Assembly: GCF_028607085.1 (NCBI RefSeq)
Contig: NZ_CP117411.1
Coordinates: 2,728,001 to 2,792,000, forward strand
Length of the DNA stretch: 64,000 nucleotides
Source: Sphingomonas naphthae
Lineage (GTDB): Bacteria > Pseudomonadota > Alphaproteobacteria > Sphingomonadales > Sphingomonadaceae
Direction of reading: 5' to 3'
How positions within the stretch are numbered: position 1 is the first letter of the stretch; each line of letters begins with the position of its first letter. Shown here in pieces: positions 9,534-19,400 of this stretch. Below the pieces are notes generated by a model. The model worked only from the letters and a program-made list of their open reading frames with translations. It was not told where the DNA came from and did not search any database. The position numbers and the translations under genes are program-made.

Positions 9534-10297
9534 ATGATCCTGATGACGCTCCAGAGAATCAGGGTGATAGACCTCGAGACGACGGGCTCGCGTCCGCCTG
9601 CCCACGACGTCTGCGAGATCGGTTGGCAGGACGTCGTGCTTGGAGACGACGGTCGCTGGTCGGTCAACGACGAGCGAGGCGCGATCCTGGTCAATCCTGG
9701 CCGCCCGATACCACCGGTGACGATGGCGGTGCATCACATCATCGATCAGGACGTGGCAGATGCGCCCTACTGGCGAGACGTGGCGCCTCCGGTTCTCCGG
9801 CCCGAGGGCGGGCATTGGCTCTTGCCGCCCATCGGGCGTCCTTCGAACAGCGGTTCTGCACGCCGCAGCTGTCGGGCGGAGCGCGCTGGATCTGCACATG
9901 GAAGTGCGCACTCCGTCTCTGGCCGGGCAGCCCGAGCTTCTCGAACCAGGTTCTGCGATACTGGCGCATGCCGACGGGCCTAGATCGCGACATTGGCCTT
10001 CCAGTCCACCGGGCCATGCCCGACGCCTATGTCACGGCGCATCATCTTCGCGACATGCTGAATGGGTCGTCGCTCGTCCAGCTGTTGGACTGGAGTTCCC
10101 AGCCCGGACTTCTGCCACGGGTACCGGCCGGGCCCGATCGCGGCCGTGGGTGGGAGGAGCTGGACATCGACCTGTTGAAACGCTTCGCAGGCGACCGGGA
10201 CGAGGACGTGAGGTTCTCGGCGCAGACCGAGCTTGCACGGCGCGGAGAGGAAGAGGCTCGCGTGCCCGAGCGGCCAAGGCAAGGAACGCTAATCTGA
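9534..10297 (+). pseudogene. DnaQ-like 3'-5' exonuclease, single-base frameshift
   Basis: The ExoI motif IDLETTG is read from ATG 9534. After about base 9800 the family signature continues in another frame: AAHRASFEQ (ExoII) and HRAMPDAYVTAHHLRDML (ExoIII, H-x4-D), ending at 10297. One extra base, or two missing, between about 9790 and 9815 explains this. The protein would degrade DNA or RNA 3' ends as a DEDDh exonuclease. The IS ends 9 bases before the start codon, so the native promoter is probably gone too. A sequencing error in the GC-rich stretch is the alternative. Confidence 0.75.
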
Positions 10298-10386
10298 CGG
10301 GCTCGACGGCGGAAGCGGGGAACGTGCCGGTCTTTCAGGGATTTAGTTTCCGATGGACAATGGATCTGTCGACGAAGGAGATTATC

Positions 10387-10566
10387 ATGAGCGTCGAAGG
10401 CAAGATCAAGGAAGCCGCTGGCTACGTTAAGGAAGAGCTGAACGAGCACGGCAAGACCCCCGAAGCCCAGCAGCGCGCTGAAGAAGGCCGCGAGCTTCGC
10501 AACGAGGGTCGTATCGAGGACGGTAAGGCGCCGAAGACCACCGAACCCGGCACCGGCGCGAAGTAA
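10387..10566 (+). CDS. CsbD-like small stress protein
   Basis: 59-aa very hydrophilic protein, MSVEGKIKEAAGYVKEELNEHGK, rich in Glu/Lys and Ala with no hydrophobic core. This resembles the CsbD family of general-stress proteins of unknown mechanism. AAGGAG (10375-10380) precedes the ATG by 6 bases. It stands alone with a strong terminator behind it. In alphaproteobacteria such genes are often in the general stress regulon, but I found no convincing EcfG-type promoter here. Confidence 0.75.
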   Translation: MSVEGKIKEAAGYVKEELNEHGKTPEAQQRAEEGRELRNEGRIEDGKAPKTTEPGTGAK

Positions 10567-10586
10567 TTCGATCAGATAACAGACGC

Positions 10587-10619
10587 GGCGTCGCCCCCTC
10601 GTGGGGCGGCGCCGTTTTT
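10587..10619 (+). terminator. rho-independent terminator after the CsbD-like gene
   Basis: GGCGTCGCCCC and GGGGCGGCGCC form a long GC stem with a short loop and one internal mismatch, followed by GTTTTTG. It lies 20 bases after the stop codon. Confidence 0.8.
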
Positions 10620-10989
10620 GTGTCCGGCGACTTCGGTGGGGCTACTCCAGCGGCGTGTGCTGGCCTACGAACCGGAACTCGGTTCGCTCGTGGGCCCGCG
10701 ATTCGGAAACGATGTGTAGGCTCTCGAAGAGACTGTCGAGTTCGAAGGCTCGCTTGGTCTTGTAGAGATCGTCACGATGCGCGTCCTACTAGCCGGTATC
10801 GTTGCGATGGCCCGCGCCCTGTTGGACGCGGCCGTCTTTGCGACCGAAACGTTCTTCTGCCCGCTGAGAAGTCGGTGGAAAGTATCCGCCGCACACCACG
10901 GCTTCGAAGACGAAATCGTGCTGATCTAGATCAGTTTACGGTATTTCTCGACTGTTACCCTGGCTGCCCAAACATCTGCGGAGGGCGGC
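10620..10989. other. 370-bp stretch without a well-supported gene
   Basis: Two weak coding hints are present. On the minus strand, 10642-10788 reads HRDDLYKTKRAFELDSL...ESRAHERTEFRFVGQHTPLE and then a stop. It looks protein-like but is closed upstream by two stops with no start codon, so it may be a gene remnant. On the plus strand, an ATG at 10777 opens a 50-codon frame with a hydrophobic start (MRVLLAGIVAMARALL). Neither can be called with confidence. A perfect palindrome sits at 10921-10934. Confidence 0.4.
10921..10934. promoter_or_regulatory. Fnr/FixK-like palindrome CTGATCTAGATCAG
   Basis: A perfect 14-bp palindrome 56 bases before the DUF1330 start. It differs from the classical Fnr/FixK box TTGAT-N4-ATCAA only in the outermost base pair. 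A related sequence, CTGATCGAAGTCAG, lies at 42711-42724 upstream of one of the two Crp/Fnr genes in this window, so one of those regulators may bind both. Confidence 0.5.
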
Positions 10990-11310
10990 ATGCCAGCGTA
11001 TGTGGTCGTAGAAATTCGGATGACCGATCCGGCGGCTGTCGAATCGTTTCAGGAATACGCCGCACGCACGACCGCGCTGTTGGCGGAGGTGGGAGCTTCG
11101 GTGAAGGTGTTTGATCAGAACCCCCGCGTGCTCGAAGGCGATTGGCATCCGGCAGCGCTCGTTATTCAACAGTACCCAGACTTGGAAACCGTCGAGCGCT
11201 TCCACCGGTCTGAGGCCTACGCTCCGCTCCGTGCGCTTCGCGATCGCTTCTCCAGGAACAACGTCGTGGCGGTCGACGCGTCGTCGGCGACCGTCGCGGA
11301 CGTCAGCTGA
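10990..11310 (+). CDS. DUF1330 domain protein
   Basis: 106-aa protein of the DUF1330 family, small ferredoxin-like alpha/beta barrels of unknown function. The features seen are MPAYVVVEIRMTDPAAVESFQEYA at the start, the GDWHPAALVIQQYP strand and FHRSEAYAPLRALRDRF near the end, which follow the family pattern. GGAGGG (10980-10985) gives a good ribosome site. The upstream palindrome suggests control by a Crp/Fnr-type protein. Confidence 0.8.
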   Translation: MPAYVVVEIRMTDPAAVESFQEYAARTTALLAEVGASVKVFDQNPRVLEGDWHPAALVIQQYPDLETVERFHRSEAYAPLRALRDRFSRNNVVAVDASSATVADVS

Positions 11311-11623
11311 ACCGCTATCCCTGCCGGAACGCTAGCCGCTGATGGTCAAGGCCGACCTTATTCCGCAACGGGATCGAGACCGCTGGCGTGTCGCTCGAGA
11401 TTGATGCTGGAACAAGTTTTCGCGGTCCGGGCGGGCATGTCTGCTCAGGGGCTGGGCTCGATTGACGGAACGGATTGCCGAGGCTCGACGTCGTCTCGGG
11501 AATGGAAGGAACAGCTTGGCCTTATCGGCTTTCGATATCCGGACGAGGGAACCTTGCTTTCCGGGAACGTCGTCTTCGGAGCTTCGCTCTGTCGGAGAGG
11601 CTCACCGCCTGGAAGGAGACGTA
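11311..11623. other. 313-bp stretch without a supported gene
   Basis: Frames on both strands are short and have no recognisable protein pattern. The 3' end serves as leader for the glutaredoxin-led operon. GGAAC occurs twice (about 11549 and 11567), and the second is followed after 16 bases by CGCT, a one-mismatch fit to the alphaproteobacterial general-stress promoter GGAAC-N16-CGTT. This fit is weak. Confidence 0.35.
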
Positions 11624-11869
11624 ATGCCTGACGACAAGACTGCGATCCTCTACAGGATGGTCCTTCCCGAGGAGACCTGTCCATTCGGCGTGCATGCCAA
11701 GCAACTGCTCGAAGAACACGGATTCGCCATCGAGGAGCACATCCTACGTTCCCGCGACGAGGTGGAGGCCTTCGAGCAGAAGGAGGGGGTCGCGACCACA
11801 CCTCTGGTCTTCATCGGCGGCAAGACGATTGGTGGCAGCGACGATCTGGAACGGTATCTCGTTTCGTGA
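11624..11869 (+). CDS. glutaredoxin-like protein (monothiol, CPFG)
   Basis: 81-aa thioredoxin-fold protein. The redox motif is CPFG rather than the dithiol CPYC. TTPLVFIGGKTIGGSDDLERYL is the usual glutathione-binding cis-Pro and GG region of glutaredoxins. GGAAGGAG stands 5 bases before the ATG at 11624. Upstream in-frame starts have no such site. It heads a run of five genes whose starts overlap or nearly touch the previous stops, ending at 13962, so it is probably the first gene of a stress operon. Confidence 0.82.
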   Translation: MPDDKTAILYRMVLPEETCPFGVHAKQLLEEHGFAIEEHILRSRDEVEAFEQKEGVATTPLVFIGGKTIGGSDDLERYLVS

Positions 11870-12393
11870 CGCATCCGACCGTTCCATCACGCTTGGAAGG
11901 ACTCTCGCCTGTCCTGGCTGCGGGCCTAGTGGCCGGAGTGCTCGGCGCCAGCGCGTTCATCGGGCGCCGCAACGCGCCAGATGCGGAGCACCCGGGCATC
12001 CGCCGGTGGTATCAGCATCTGGATAAGCCAGCCTTCACTCCGCCCGACGCGGCGTTCGGCGCCGTCTGGCCGGCCCTTGAGATCAGTATGGCCGTCGGTG
12101 GATACCGGTTGCTGAGGCATGCGTCGTCCAGCAAACGAAATGCGTCCATCGCCCTGTGGCTCGCCACGACAGGAATGATCGGCGGGTGGACCCAGCTTTT
12201 CTTCCGGGAGCGCGCGCTCGCAGGCAGCGCGGTGGCATCAGGCGCGATGTTGGCGACGGCTGGTGCGTACGTCGCGACGACCCACAAAGTCGACCGTGTC
12301 GCACAGGCCACCGCAATTCCTCTAGTGGCCTGGCTGGGCTTCGCTACTGTGCTCGCGACGAGCGTTTGGCGTCGAAACACGAAGGCGACATAG
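11866..12393 (+). CDS. TspO/MBR-family membrane protein
   Basis: 175-aa integral membrane protein of the tryptophan-rich sensory / translocator protein family, which binds tetrapyrroles and takes part in oxidative or light stress. The signature W-Y-x4-KPAFTPPDAAFGAVWP is at residues 48-70, followed by four to five hydrophobic segments. The GTG start overlaps the glutaredoxin stop (GTGA). The N-terminus (SPVLAAGLVAGVLGASAFIG) is the first membrane helix. Confidence 0.85.
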   Translation: MTHPTVPSRLEGLSPVLAAGLVAGVLGASAFIGRRNAPDAEHPGIRRWYQHLDKPAFTPPDAAFGAVWPALEISMAVGGYRLLRHASSSKRNASIALWLATTGMIGGWTQLFFRERALAGSAVASGAMLATAGAYVATTHKVDRVAQATAIPLVAWLGFATVLATSVWRRNTKAT

Positions 12394-12395
12394 AG

Positions 12396-12758
12396 ATGGG
12401 TCTTACCGTCTGGCACGACGGCGGCTGCCCGCTGTGCCGCCGGGAAATCGCTCTCATGCGCAGGCTAGACAGCCGCCGGCGCATAAACTTCGTCGACGTC
12501 AGCGACGACGCAAACGTCTGCCCTGCGGACAGAGAGAAGCTGCTTGCCCGCTTCCACGCGGAGGAGAATGGCCGAATGCTTGCGGGTGCGGCGGCCTTTG
12601 CTGCTATGTGGCGCGCGATCCCGGTCCTGCGGCCGATGGGCGTTGCGGCTCGCAATCCTACCATCTTGCGCATCCTCGAGCGTCTCTATTCCTCGTTTCT
12701 GCTCGTTAGACCGCGCCTTCAGGCGATGGCCCAGGCGTTCGAAAGACCGGTCCGGTGA
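12396..12758 (+). CDS. DCC-family thiol-disulfide oxidoreductase (DUF393)
   Basis: 120-aa protein with the motif DGGCPLC at residues 8-14, the DxxCxxC signature of the DCC (DUF393) family of thioredoxin-like oxidoreductases. The ATG is 2 bases after the TspO stop. The family is widespread in sphingomonads and is thought to act in thiol redox chemistry; no substrate is known. Its stop overlaps the next gene (GTGA). Confidence 0.85.
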   Translation: MGLTVWHDGGCPLCRREIALMRRLDSRRRINFVDVSDDANVCPADREKLLARFHAEENGRMLAGAAAFAAMWRAIPVLRPMGVAARNPTILRILERLYSSFLLVRPRLQAMAQAFERPVR

Positions 12759-13252
12759 TCCGACCTGTTCCGGATCGACCGCTCGCTAATCAGGAAAGCG
12801 TCTGGGACTTCCCCCGCCCCTCGATCGCCCAGCCGGTGTCGGCACAACTGCGGATCGTGCTTTCCGGTCGCACGATCGCAGACACGTTACGCGGCGTGAG
12901 GACGATCGAAACCAGCCATCCGCCGACCTACTACTTCCCAAGGGATGACGTGGAAGAGGAGGTGCTGCGCCCAGCGGATGGCAGCAGCTTCTGCGAATGG
13001 AAGGGGTCGGCAGTCTACCTCGATATCGTGGTCGGCGATGCAGTCCGTCGAAGGGCAGCCTGGTCGTATCCACGCCCTACGCCGTCATTCGCGATCATCC
13101 GCGACCACGTCGCCTTCTATGCCGACGCCATGGACGCCTGCTTCGTGAACAACGAGCAGGTGCGGCCGCAGCCCGGCGGCTTCTACGGCGGGTGGATCAC
13201 CTCCTCGCTGGCAGGCCCCTTCAAGGGCGTCCCAGGCAGCACCGGGTGGTAA
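12755..13252 (+). CDS. DUF427 domain protein
   Basis: 165-aa soluble protein. SHPPTYYFPRDDV, the W-K-G-S-A-VYLDI strand and FYADAMDACFVNNEQVRPQPGGFYGGWI are typical of DUF427 proteins, beta-rich folds of unknown activity often found in stress clusters. The GTG start overlaps the previous stop, and the next gene overlaps its end by 7 bases, supporting one transcript. Confidence 0.85.
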   Translation: MIRPVPDRPLANQESVWDFPRPSIAQPVSAQLRIVLSGRTIADTLRGVRTIETSHPPTYYFPRDDVEEEVLRPADGSSFCEWKGSAVYLDIVVGDAVRRRAAWSYPRPTPSFAIIRDHVAFYADAMDACFVNNEQVRPQPGGFYGGWITSSLAGPFKGVPGSTGW

Positions 13253-13962
13253 GTCTGCCGACGGCGGTCGTCATCGGCGCAGGCGGGGGCATCGGCGGAG
13301 CGTTCGTCGCAGCGCTGAGGAACACCGGAAGGTACGGCCGTATCCATGCCTTCGCGAGGACGCCGCCGACATCCTTCTCGAGCGTATTTGGCGGCCAGAT
13401 CAACGTCACCAATGAGGAGAGCATCGCCGCCGCAGCGATGACGGTCGGGTCGCCTGTCGATCTGGTTCTGATCGCTACCGGAATGCTGCACGAGGGAGGT
13501 AGGATGCCCGAGAAGGCTCTGCGCGAACTCGACGCGAACACCCTTGCTCGAATTTTCGAGGTAAATACGATCGGCCCAGCTTTGGCGCTTAAGCACTTCT
13601 CCCCGCTTCTCCCCAAGGACCGTCGTGCGATGATTGGCGTGATCTCTGCGCGCGTCGGCAGCATCTCGGACAACAGGTCCGGCGGTTGGTTTGGCTATCG
13701 CGCCTCTAAGGCGGCGTTGAACATGATCGTGAAGTCCGCCGCGATCGAGATCGCGAGGTCCCGCCCGGAAGCAGTATGCGTGGCCTTGCATCCCGGGACG
13801 GTGGACACGCGGCTAAGCCTTCCATTCCAACATGGCGTCGCTCCCGACCGTCTCTTCTCTCCCGAACGTGCGGCTCGTCAGCTCCTCGACGTCATCGACG
13901 GGCTGAAGCCGATCGACACGGGCAAGGTGTTCGGATGGGACGGCGAGGAGATCCAACCTTAG
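13246..13962 (+). CDS. short-chain dehydrogenase (CsgA/C-factor-like SDR)
   Basis: 238-aa classical SDR. GAGGGIGGAF is the NAD(P)-binding glycine motif, and YRASKAALNM holds the catalytic Tyr-x3-Lys. It looks most like the C-factor/CsgA-type SDRs. GTG 13246 gives MVSLPTAVVIGAGGGIGG, with the Rossmann motif at the right distance; the frame upstream of it is antisense-like. It is the last gene of the 11.6-14.0 kb chain. Confidence 0.82.
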   Translation: MVSLPTAVVIGAGGGIGGAFVAALRNTGRYGRIHAFARTPPTSFSSVFGGQINVTNEESIAAAAMTVGSPVDLVLIATGMLHEGGRMPEKALRELDANTLARIFEVNTIGPALALKHFSPLLPKDRRAMIGVISARVGSISDNRSGGWFGYRASKAALNMIVKSAAIEIARSRPEAVCVALHPGTVDTRLSLPFQHGVAPDRLFSPERAARQLLDVIDGLKPIDTGKVFGWDGEEIQP

Positions 13963-14169
13963 ATCATTTAATCAGTGAAGATCGGACACCGAGCCGACAG
14001 CTGACCGATCCGGCGGACCGCTCGCATGGTGCTGGTGACGTAGCTGTCTGATCGTTCGAGCCAAGGCTTGGCAAGCGAACGCTCTGATTGTCGTGCTCGA
14101 GGCGCAGGATCGAGGACGGCGCGACGTAACTTGCCAACTAATCGACTTGACGTAGGCGGGGCGCTGCCC

Positions 14170-14184
14170 GAACAAAGGGGGAAC
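14170..14184 (+). promoter_or_regulatory. LexA box (GAAC-N7-GAAC) of the imuA-imuB-dnaE2 operon
   Basis: GAAC AAAGGGG GAAC is an exact match to the direct-repeat LexA site of alphaproteobacteria. It lies 30 bases before the imuA start, where LexA would block transcription until DNA damage. Confidence 0.85.
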
Positions 14185-14213
14185 GGTCTGCCTTTCCGAG
14201 TCTTTATGTCGTT

Positions 14214-14945
14214 ATGCGAGTCCCCAATGTCCTTGCCGATTTACGCGCTCGAATTGCTGTGATCGAGGGCGTTTCGGTCCGGCACGGCGTCCTTCCGTTC
14301 GGGATCGACGAGGTCGACCGCCATCTTCCCGGGGGCGGGATAGCCAGCGGGGCGCTGCACGAGGTCGCCGGTAGTCCGGACCTCGCCGACGATGCGAGCG
14401 CGACCATTTTCCTGACGGGCATGCTGGCCCGACTGGACGGGCCGGTGATCTGGTGCCTAACGTGGCGCGACCTGTTCGCGCCAGCGCTGCACCTCGTTGG
14501 CCTCCACCCGGATCGGGTGATCCACGTCGAGGCGGGCAGTGACACCCAGGTGCTGCTCGCAATGGAGGAGAGCCTTCGTCATGCCGGCATCGCCGGAGTA
14601 GTGGGCGAGGTGGGGAAATATTCCACTACGGCTTCCAAGCGGCTGCAGCTCGCCGCGGAGTCGTCCGGCGTGACGGCGTTCGTCTTCAGGCGCGCATCGA
14701 AGGTCGAACAGGGCGCGGAAGGCACCGCTGCCGTGACACGGTGGCGCGTGAGGGCTGCACCGAGCCTTCCGCTCGGCATACCGAGCCTCGGCCGTCCTCG
14801 CTGGCAGGTGGATCTGGAACGCGTTCGAGGCGGCGAGCCCCGCACCTGGCTGATGGAGGGGTGCGATGCGCAGGGTCGTATCGCTCTTCCTGCCGCACTG
14901 GTCGACCGACCGGCTGCGCAGGAAGCGCACCACATCGCCGCCTGA
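14214..14945 (+). CDS. imuA: ImuA, RecA-like SOS mutasome protein
   Basis: 243-aa RecA-fold protein that supports translesion synthesis by ImuB and DnaE2. The N-terminus (VLPFGIDEVDRHLPGGGIASGALHEVAG) is the ImuA/SulA-like entry to the fold. The Walker A is degenerate, as usual in this family. The C-terminus has PSLPLGIPSLGRPRWQVDLERVRGGEPRTWLMEG, which matches ImuA proteins well. A LexA box is 30 bases upstream. imuB starts inside its 3' end at 14866, so translation is coupled. Confidence 0.92.
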   Translation: MRVPNVLADLRARIAVIEGVSVRHGVLPFGIDEVDRHLPGGGIASGALHEVAGSPDLADDASATIFLTGMLARLDGPVIWCLTWRDLFAPALHLVGLHPDRVIHVEAGSDTQVLLAMEESLRHAGIAGVVGEVGKYSTTASKRLQLAAESSGVTAFVFRRASKVEQGAEGTAAVTRWRVRAAPSLPLGIPSLGRPRWQVDLERVRGGEPRTWLMEGCDAQGRIALPAALVDRPAAQEAHHIAA

Positions 14946-16440
14946 TCGTCGCGACGGCGTAGACGCAAACGGGACGTCGTTCCCCCTCGTCACCGCCATC
15001 GCGGATCATGGTCGCCGCATAGTCGCGGCCGTCGACGCGGGCGCCTCGACGCTTGGCATCTCGCCCGGGATGACGATCACCAAGGCCCGCTCGCTCGCCC
15101 CCGACCTGGAGGTCGTCGAGGCCGACATCAATGCCGACCTCCAGGGCTTGCGGCAGCTGTCGTTCTGGGCGGGCCGACGCTACGCCCCGATCGTTGCGGC
15201 GGATCCTCCCGACGGCCTTTGGCTGGACATCACGGGCTGCGCGCATCTCTTCGGTAGCGAGCGGGCGCTCCTGAAGGATCTCCACCGCAGGGTGGCGGAC
15301 TTCGGGCTGGCCGTGCAGATCGCGGTTGCCGACACGGCGGGCTGCGCGCACGCGGTCGCCAGACATGTGCCTGCAGGCCGACCGGTCACGATCGAACCCG
15401 GCGATCATCGGAAGGCGATAGCCCTTCTGCCGGTGTCGGCGCTTCGGCTCGACGCGGACGTCGTCACCGGTCTGCGGAAGCTCGGCTTCGATCGGGTCGA
15501 GCAGCTCATCGGCACTCCTCGTGGCCCTTTGGCGAAAAGGTTCGGACGAAACCTCCATCGCCGTCTCGACCAGGCCTTGGGGACCGTGCCCGAACCGATC
15601 GAGCCGATCTTCCCGGAGACCCTGCCGCGCGCGCGGAGGGGCTTCATGGAGCCAATTATCACGGCTGACGCCTTCGTTCAGGTCATCGGCGACCTGACGG
15701 GCGACGTGGTCGCGCAGCTTGGTCGTGCGGGCAAGGGCGCGCGGCGACTGGACTGCTTCTTCCATCGCGTCGATGGACATGCGCAGGCGATCAGGGTTGG
15801 GACCGCGGCGCCGTCGCGGGACAGCCGACATCTCGCCAAGCTGCTGGGCGCACGCATCGAGACGATCGATCCCGGCCTGGGGATTGAGAGCATGACCCTG
15901 GTTGTCCCGTTGGTGGAACCGATGGGTGCCGAGGGCGGCGAATTCGATGCAATGCTGAGGAGCGGTCGGCATGAGCCGGACCTCGCGGGTCTGGTGGACG
16001 CTCTTTCGAACCGCTTTGGACAGCGTCGCCTCTATCGGATAACGCCAACTTCGAGTGTGATGCCGGAGCGGTCGGTGGCGGCTTATTCGCCCCTCGATCG
16101 CCGATCCGGCGTGGCGTGGGACGACGACCTTCCCCGACCGTGCCGGATGCTGGATCCGCCCGAGCCGATCGATGTTACCGCGATGATGCCGGACCACCCG
16201 CCCGCCATGTTCGTCTGGCGACGCAAGCGCTTCAGGGTCACGCAGGCCGATGGGCCCGAGCGGCTGCACGGCGAATGGTGGCGTGACCGGGGCCAGGAGG
16301 CGGACCTGCCGTTCGCCGTGCGTGACTACTATCAGGTCGAGACCCTGACGGGCGGGCGATACTGGGTCTTCCGCGTTGGGGATGGCGAGAACCAGTCGAC
16401 TGGTCCCATGCGCTGGTTCATCCACGGCGCGTTCGCGTGA
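14866..16440 (+). CDS. imuB: ImuB, Y-family polymerase-like mutasome hub
   Basis: 524-aa Y-family polymerase homologue. MRRVVSLFLPHWSTDRLRR is the standard start. The palm segment that carries the catalytic carboxylates in active polymerases reads PPDGLWLDITGCAHLFG, without the DE pair, as expected for ImuB, which acts as a clamp-binding adaptor. The little-finger and helix-hairpin regions follow. The C-terminus (DYYQVETLTGGRYWVFR) is characteristic. It overlaps imuA by 80 bases and is 31 bases ahead of dnaE2. Confidence 0.93.
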   Translation: MRRVVSLFLPHWSTDRLRRKRTTSPPDRRDGVDANGTSFPLVTAIADHGRRIVAAVDAGASTLGISPGMTITKARSLAPDLEVVEADINADLQGLRQLSFWAGRRYAPIVAADPPDGLWLDITGCAHLFGSERALLKDLHRRVADFGLAVQIAVADTAGCAHAVARHVPAGRPVTIEPGDHRKAIALLPVSALRLDADVVTGLRKLGFDRVEQLIGTPRGPLAKRFGRNLHRRLDQALGTVPEPIEPIFPETLPRARRGFMEPIITADAFVQVIGDLTGDVVAQLGRAGKGARRLDCFFHRVDGHAQAIRVGTAAPSRDSRHLAKLLGARIETIDPGLGIESMTLVVPLVEPMGAEGGEFDAMLRSGRHEPDLAGLVDALSNRFGQRRLYRITPTSSVMPERSVAAYSPLDRRSGVAWDDDLPRPCRMLDPPEPIDVTAMMPDHPPAMFVWRRKRFRVTQADGPERLHGEWWRDRGQEADLPFAVRDYYQVETLTGGRYWVFRVGDGENQSTGPMRWFIHGAFA

Positions 16441-16471
16441 CCTGCCGGCAGGCCGTCTGGGATCTTGAGCG

Positions 16472-19400
16472 ATGAATGCGGCGGAGGCCGACTACGTCGA
16501 ACTCCAGGTCACCACCCATTTCAGCTTCCTGCGCGGCGCTTCCAGCCCGGAGGAGCTTTTCGCGGCTGCGGCGCTGCTTGGCCTCCCTGCGCTGGGAATA
16601 GCCGATCGTAATTCCGTCGCGGGACTCGTGCGAGCCTGGGACGGAGAGAAGGCGACGGACGTCCGGGCGATCTACGGAAGCCGCGTCGATCTCCCCGATG
16701 GGACCGCGCTTCTGCTCTATCCCACAGATCGAGCCGGCTACGGCCGGATGTGTCGGCTCCTGAGCGTTGGCAAGACCCGCGCCGGCAAGGGCGCCTGCCA
16801 TCTCGAGTGGAGCGATGTGGAGGAATGGAGCGAGGGCCTGATAGCGATCCTCGTCCCCGATCGCGCCGATGCGGTTGCCGAGGCTGCCCTTGCTCGCATC
16901 CGTCGGATCTTCGCCGACCGCGCCTACATGGCGCTCACCATAAGGCGACGGCCCCGGGACGCCATCCGCCTGCGCGATCTGGCTGCCATGGCGGCGGCGG
17001 CGCGCGTCCTGACCGTGGCTACCGGGGACGTTCTGTACCATTCACCAGACCGCCGCCTGCTGCAGGACGTCGTGACCTGCATCCGCGAGCGCTGCATGAT
17101 CGACGAGCTCGGCATCCGCAGGGAGCGCTTCGCCGACCGGCATCTGAAGACGGGCGCCGAGATGCACCGCCTCTTCCGACGGTATCTGAAGGACACGGCC
17201 CCGGTGAGCCGCTCGGTCGAGATCGCCGCCCGGTGCCGCTTCAGCCTCGCGGAGCTCCGATACCAGTATCCGGACGAGATCAGCGTGTCCGGCCGCACGC
17301 CGCAGGAGGAGCTGGAGCGCCTGACCTGGGAGAAGGCGCCTCTCCGGTATCCGGAGGGTCTGGACGGCAAGGTTCGGCAGCAGCTCGAGCACGAGCTCCG
17401 CCTGATCGCCGAACTCGACTATGCGCCCTATTTTCTGACCGTCCATTCGATCGTCGCCGAAGCCCGAAGGCGCGATATCCTCTGTCAGGGCCGCGGATCG
17501 GCCGCCAACAGCGCGGTCTGCTACGTGCTGGGAATCACTTCGATCGACCCCGTGCGGTCGGAACTGCTCTTTGAACGCTTCGTGTCCGCGGAGCGGCGGG
17601 AGCCGCCCGACATCGACGTCGACTTCGAGCACGAGCGGCGCGAGGAGGTGATCCAGTGGATCTACGAGACCTACGGCCGAACGCGCAGCGCGCTGACGGC
17701 GGTCATCCACCGCTATCGCGCGCGCGGCGCCGTTCGCGACGTCGGGAAGGCGCTCGGTCTCTCCGAGGACGTGACGACCGGCCTGTCGTCCTCCGTCTGG
17801 GGCTGGAGCCGCGAGGGCGTCGAGGAGAAGCATGCCCAGGAGCTCAACCTGGACATGACCGACCGCCGCCTCGGACTTACGTTGGATCTCGCGAGGCAGT
17901 TGATAAACTCACCCCGTCACTTCTCGCAGCATCCCGGTGGCTTCGTGCTGACGCGCGATCGCTTGGACGAGATGGTGCCTATTGAGCCGGCTGCGATGGC
18001 CGACCGGCAGATCATCGAGTGGGACAAGGACGACATCGACGCCCTGAACTTCATGAAGGTGGATGTCCTAGCGCTTGGGATGCTGAGCTGCATGCGGCGG
18101 GCCTTCGAATTCATGGCGAACGACAAGGGCGTTCGACTGGATCTAGCCACAATCCCGGCGGAGGATCCTGCGACCTACGCCATGATTCGCAACGCGGACA
18201 CGCTGGGCGTCTTCCAGATCGAGAGCCGCGCTCAGATGGCTTCGATCCCGCTCATGGCACCGAGGACGTTCTACGATCTGGTGATACAGGTCGCCATCGT
18301 TCGACCGGGACCCATCCAGGGCGACATGGTCCATCCCTATCGGCGCAGGAGGAATGGGCAGGAGGCGGTGACGTATCCGACGCCGGAGCTGCGACGCGTC
18401 CTCGAGAAGACCTTGGGGGTTCCGCTCTTCCAGGAGCAGGCCATGCGCGTGGCCATAGAATGCGCCGGCTTCACCGCCAGCGAGGCTGATCTCCTCCGCC
18501 GCGCGATGGCGACCTTTAAGCTGACGGGCGGCGTCTCGCACTTTCAGGACAAACTGATCGGAGGGATGGTGGCCCGCGGCTACGAACGGGAATTCGCGGA
18601 GAAAACCTTCAAGCAGATCGAGGGCTTCGGCTCCTACGGGTTTCCGGAGAGCCATGCCGCTAGTTTCGCGCTGATCGCCTATGCCTCGTCGTGGGTGAAG
18701 TGCCATCATCCCGACGCCTTCTGCGCGGCTCTGCTCAACGCACAGCCGATGGGCTTCTACGCGCCCGCACAGATCGTGCGCGATGCGAGGGAGCATGGCG
18801 TCGAGGTGCGGCCCATCGACGTCAACCACAGCCAATGGGACTGCACGCTGGAGCCCTCGACCGGGCGTTACATGGCGGTGCGGCTCGGCCTGTGCATGGT
18901 GGCCGACCTGGCGAATGCCGACGGAGCGGCCATCGCCGCGGCTCGTGGCGACCAACCCTATCGGTCGGTGGAGGAGATTCAGCGTCGCGCGCATGTCGGT
19001 AGAGGGGCCCTGGACCGCATCGGCGACGCTGACGGCTTCGGTTCGCTGAACCTTTCGCGACGTGCCGGCCTGTGGGGAGTGAAGGGCCTGGGCAACGAGG
19101 CGCTGCCATTGTTCGCCGCCGCGGACGAGCGTGCCGGCAGGCTGCTCATGGAGGCCCCCGAGCCAGAGGTTCTCCTGGCTCCGATGACAGAGGGCTCGCA
19201 GGTGGTGGAGGACTATCGGGCATCTGGTCTGAGCCTGCGATCGCATCCAGTGGCGTTCCTTCGCGACGAGCTGCGGGCAAGGCGCATGATCACCTGCCAG
19301 GAGCTGCAGACCGTTAGGGACGGTCGATGGGTGGAGCTCGCCGGACTCGTTCTCGTCCGTCAGAAGCCGGGGTCGGCCAAGGGCGTGATGTTCATCACGC

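Noticed and set aside
10320-10386. EcfG-type promoter before the CsbD-like gene
   Set aside because: GGAAC is present, but the next GTT is about 22 bases away instead of 16-18.
14686-16425. 579-codon minus-strand frame opposite imuB
   Set aside because: It shows no protein pattern, while imuB on the other strand has clear family motifs.
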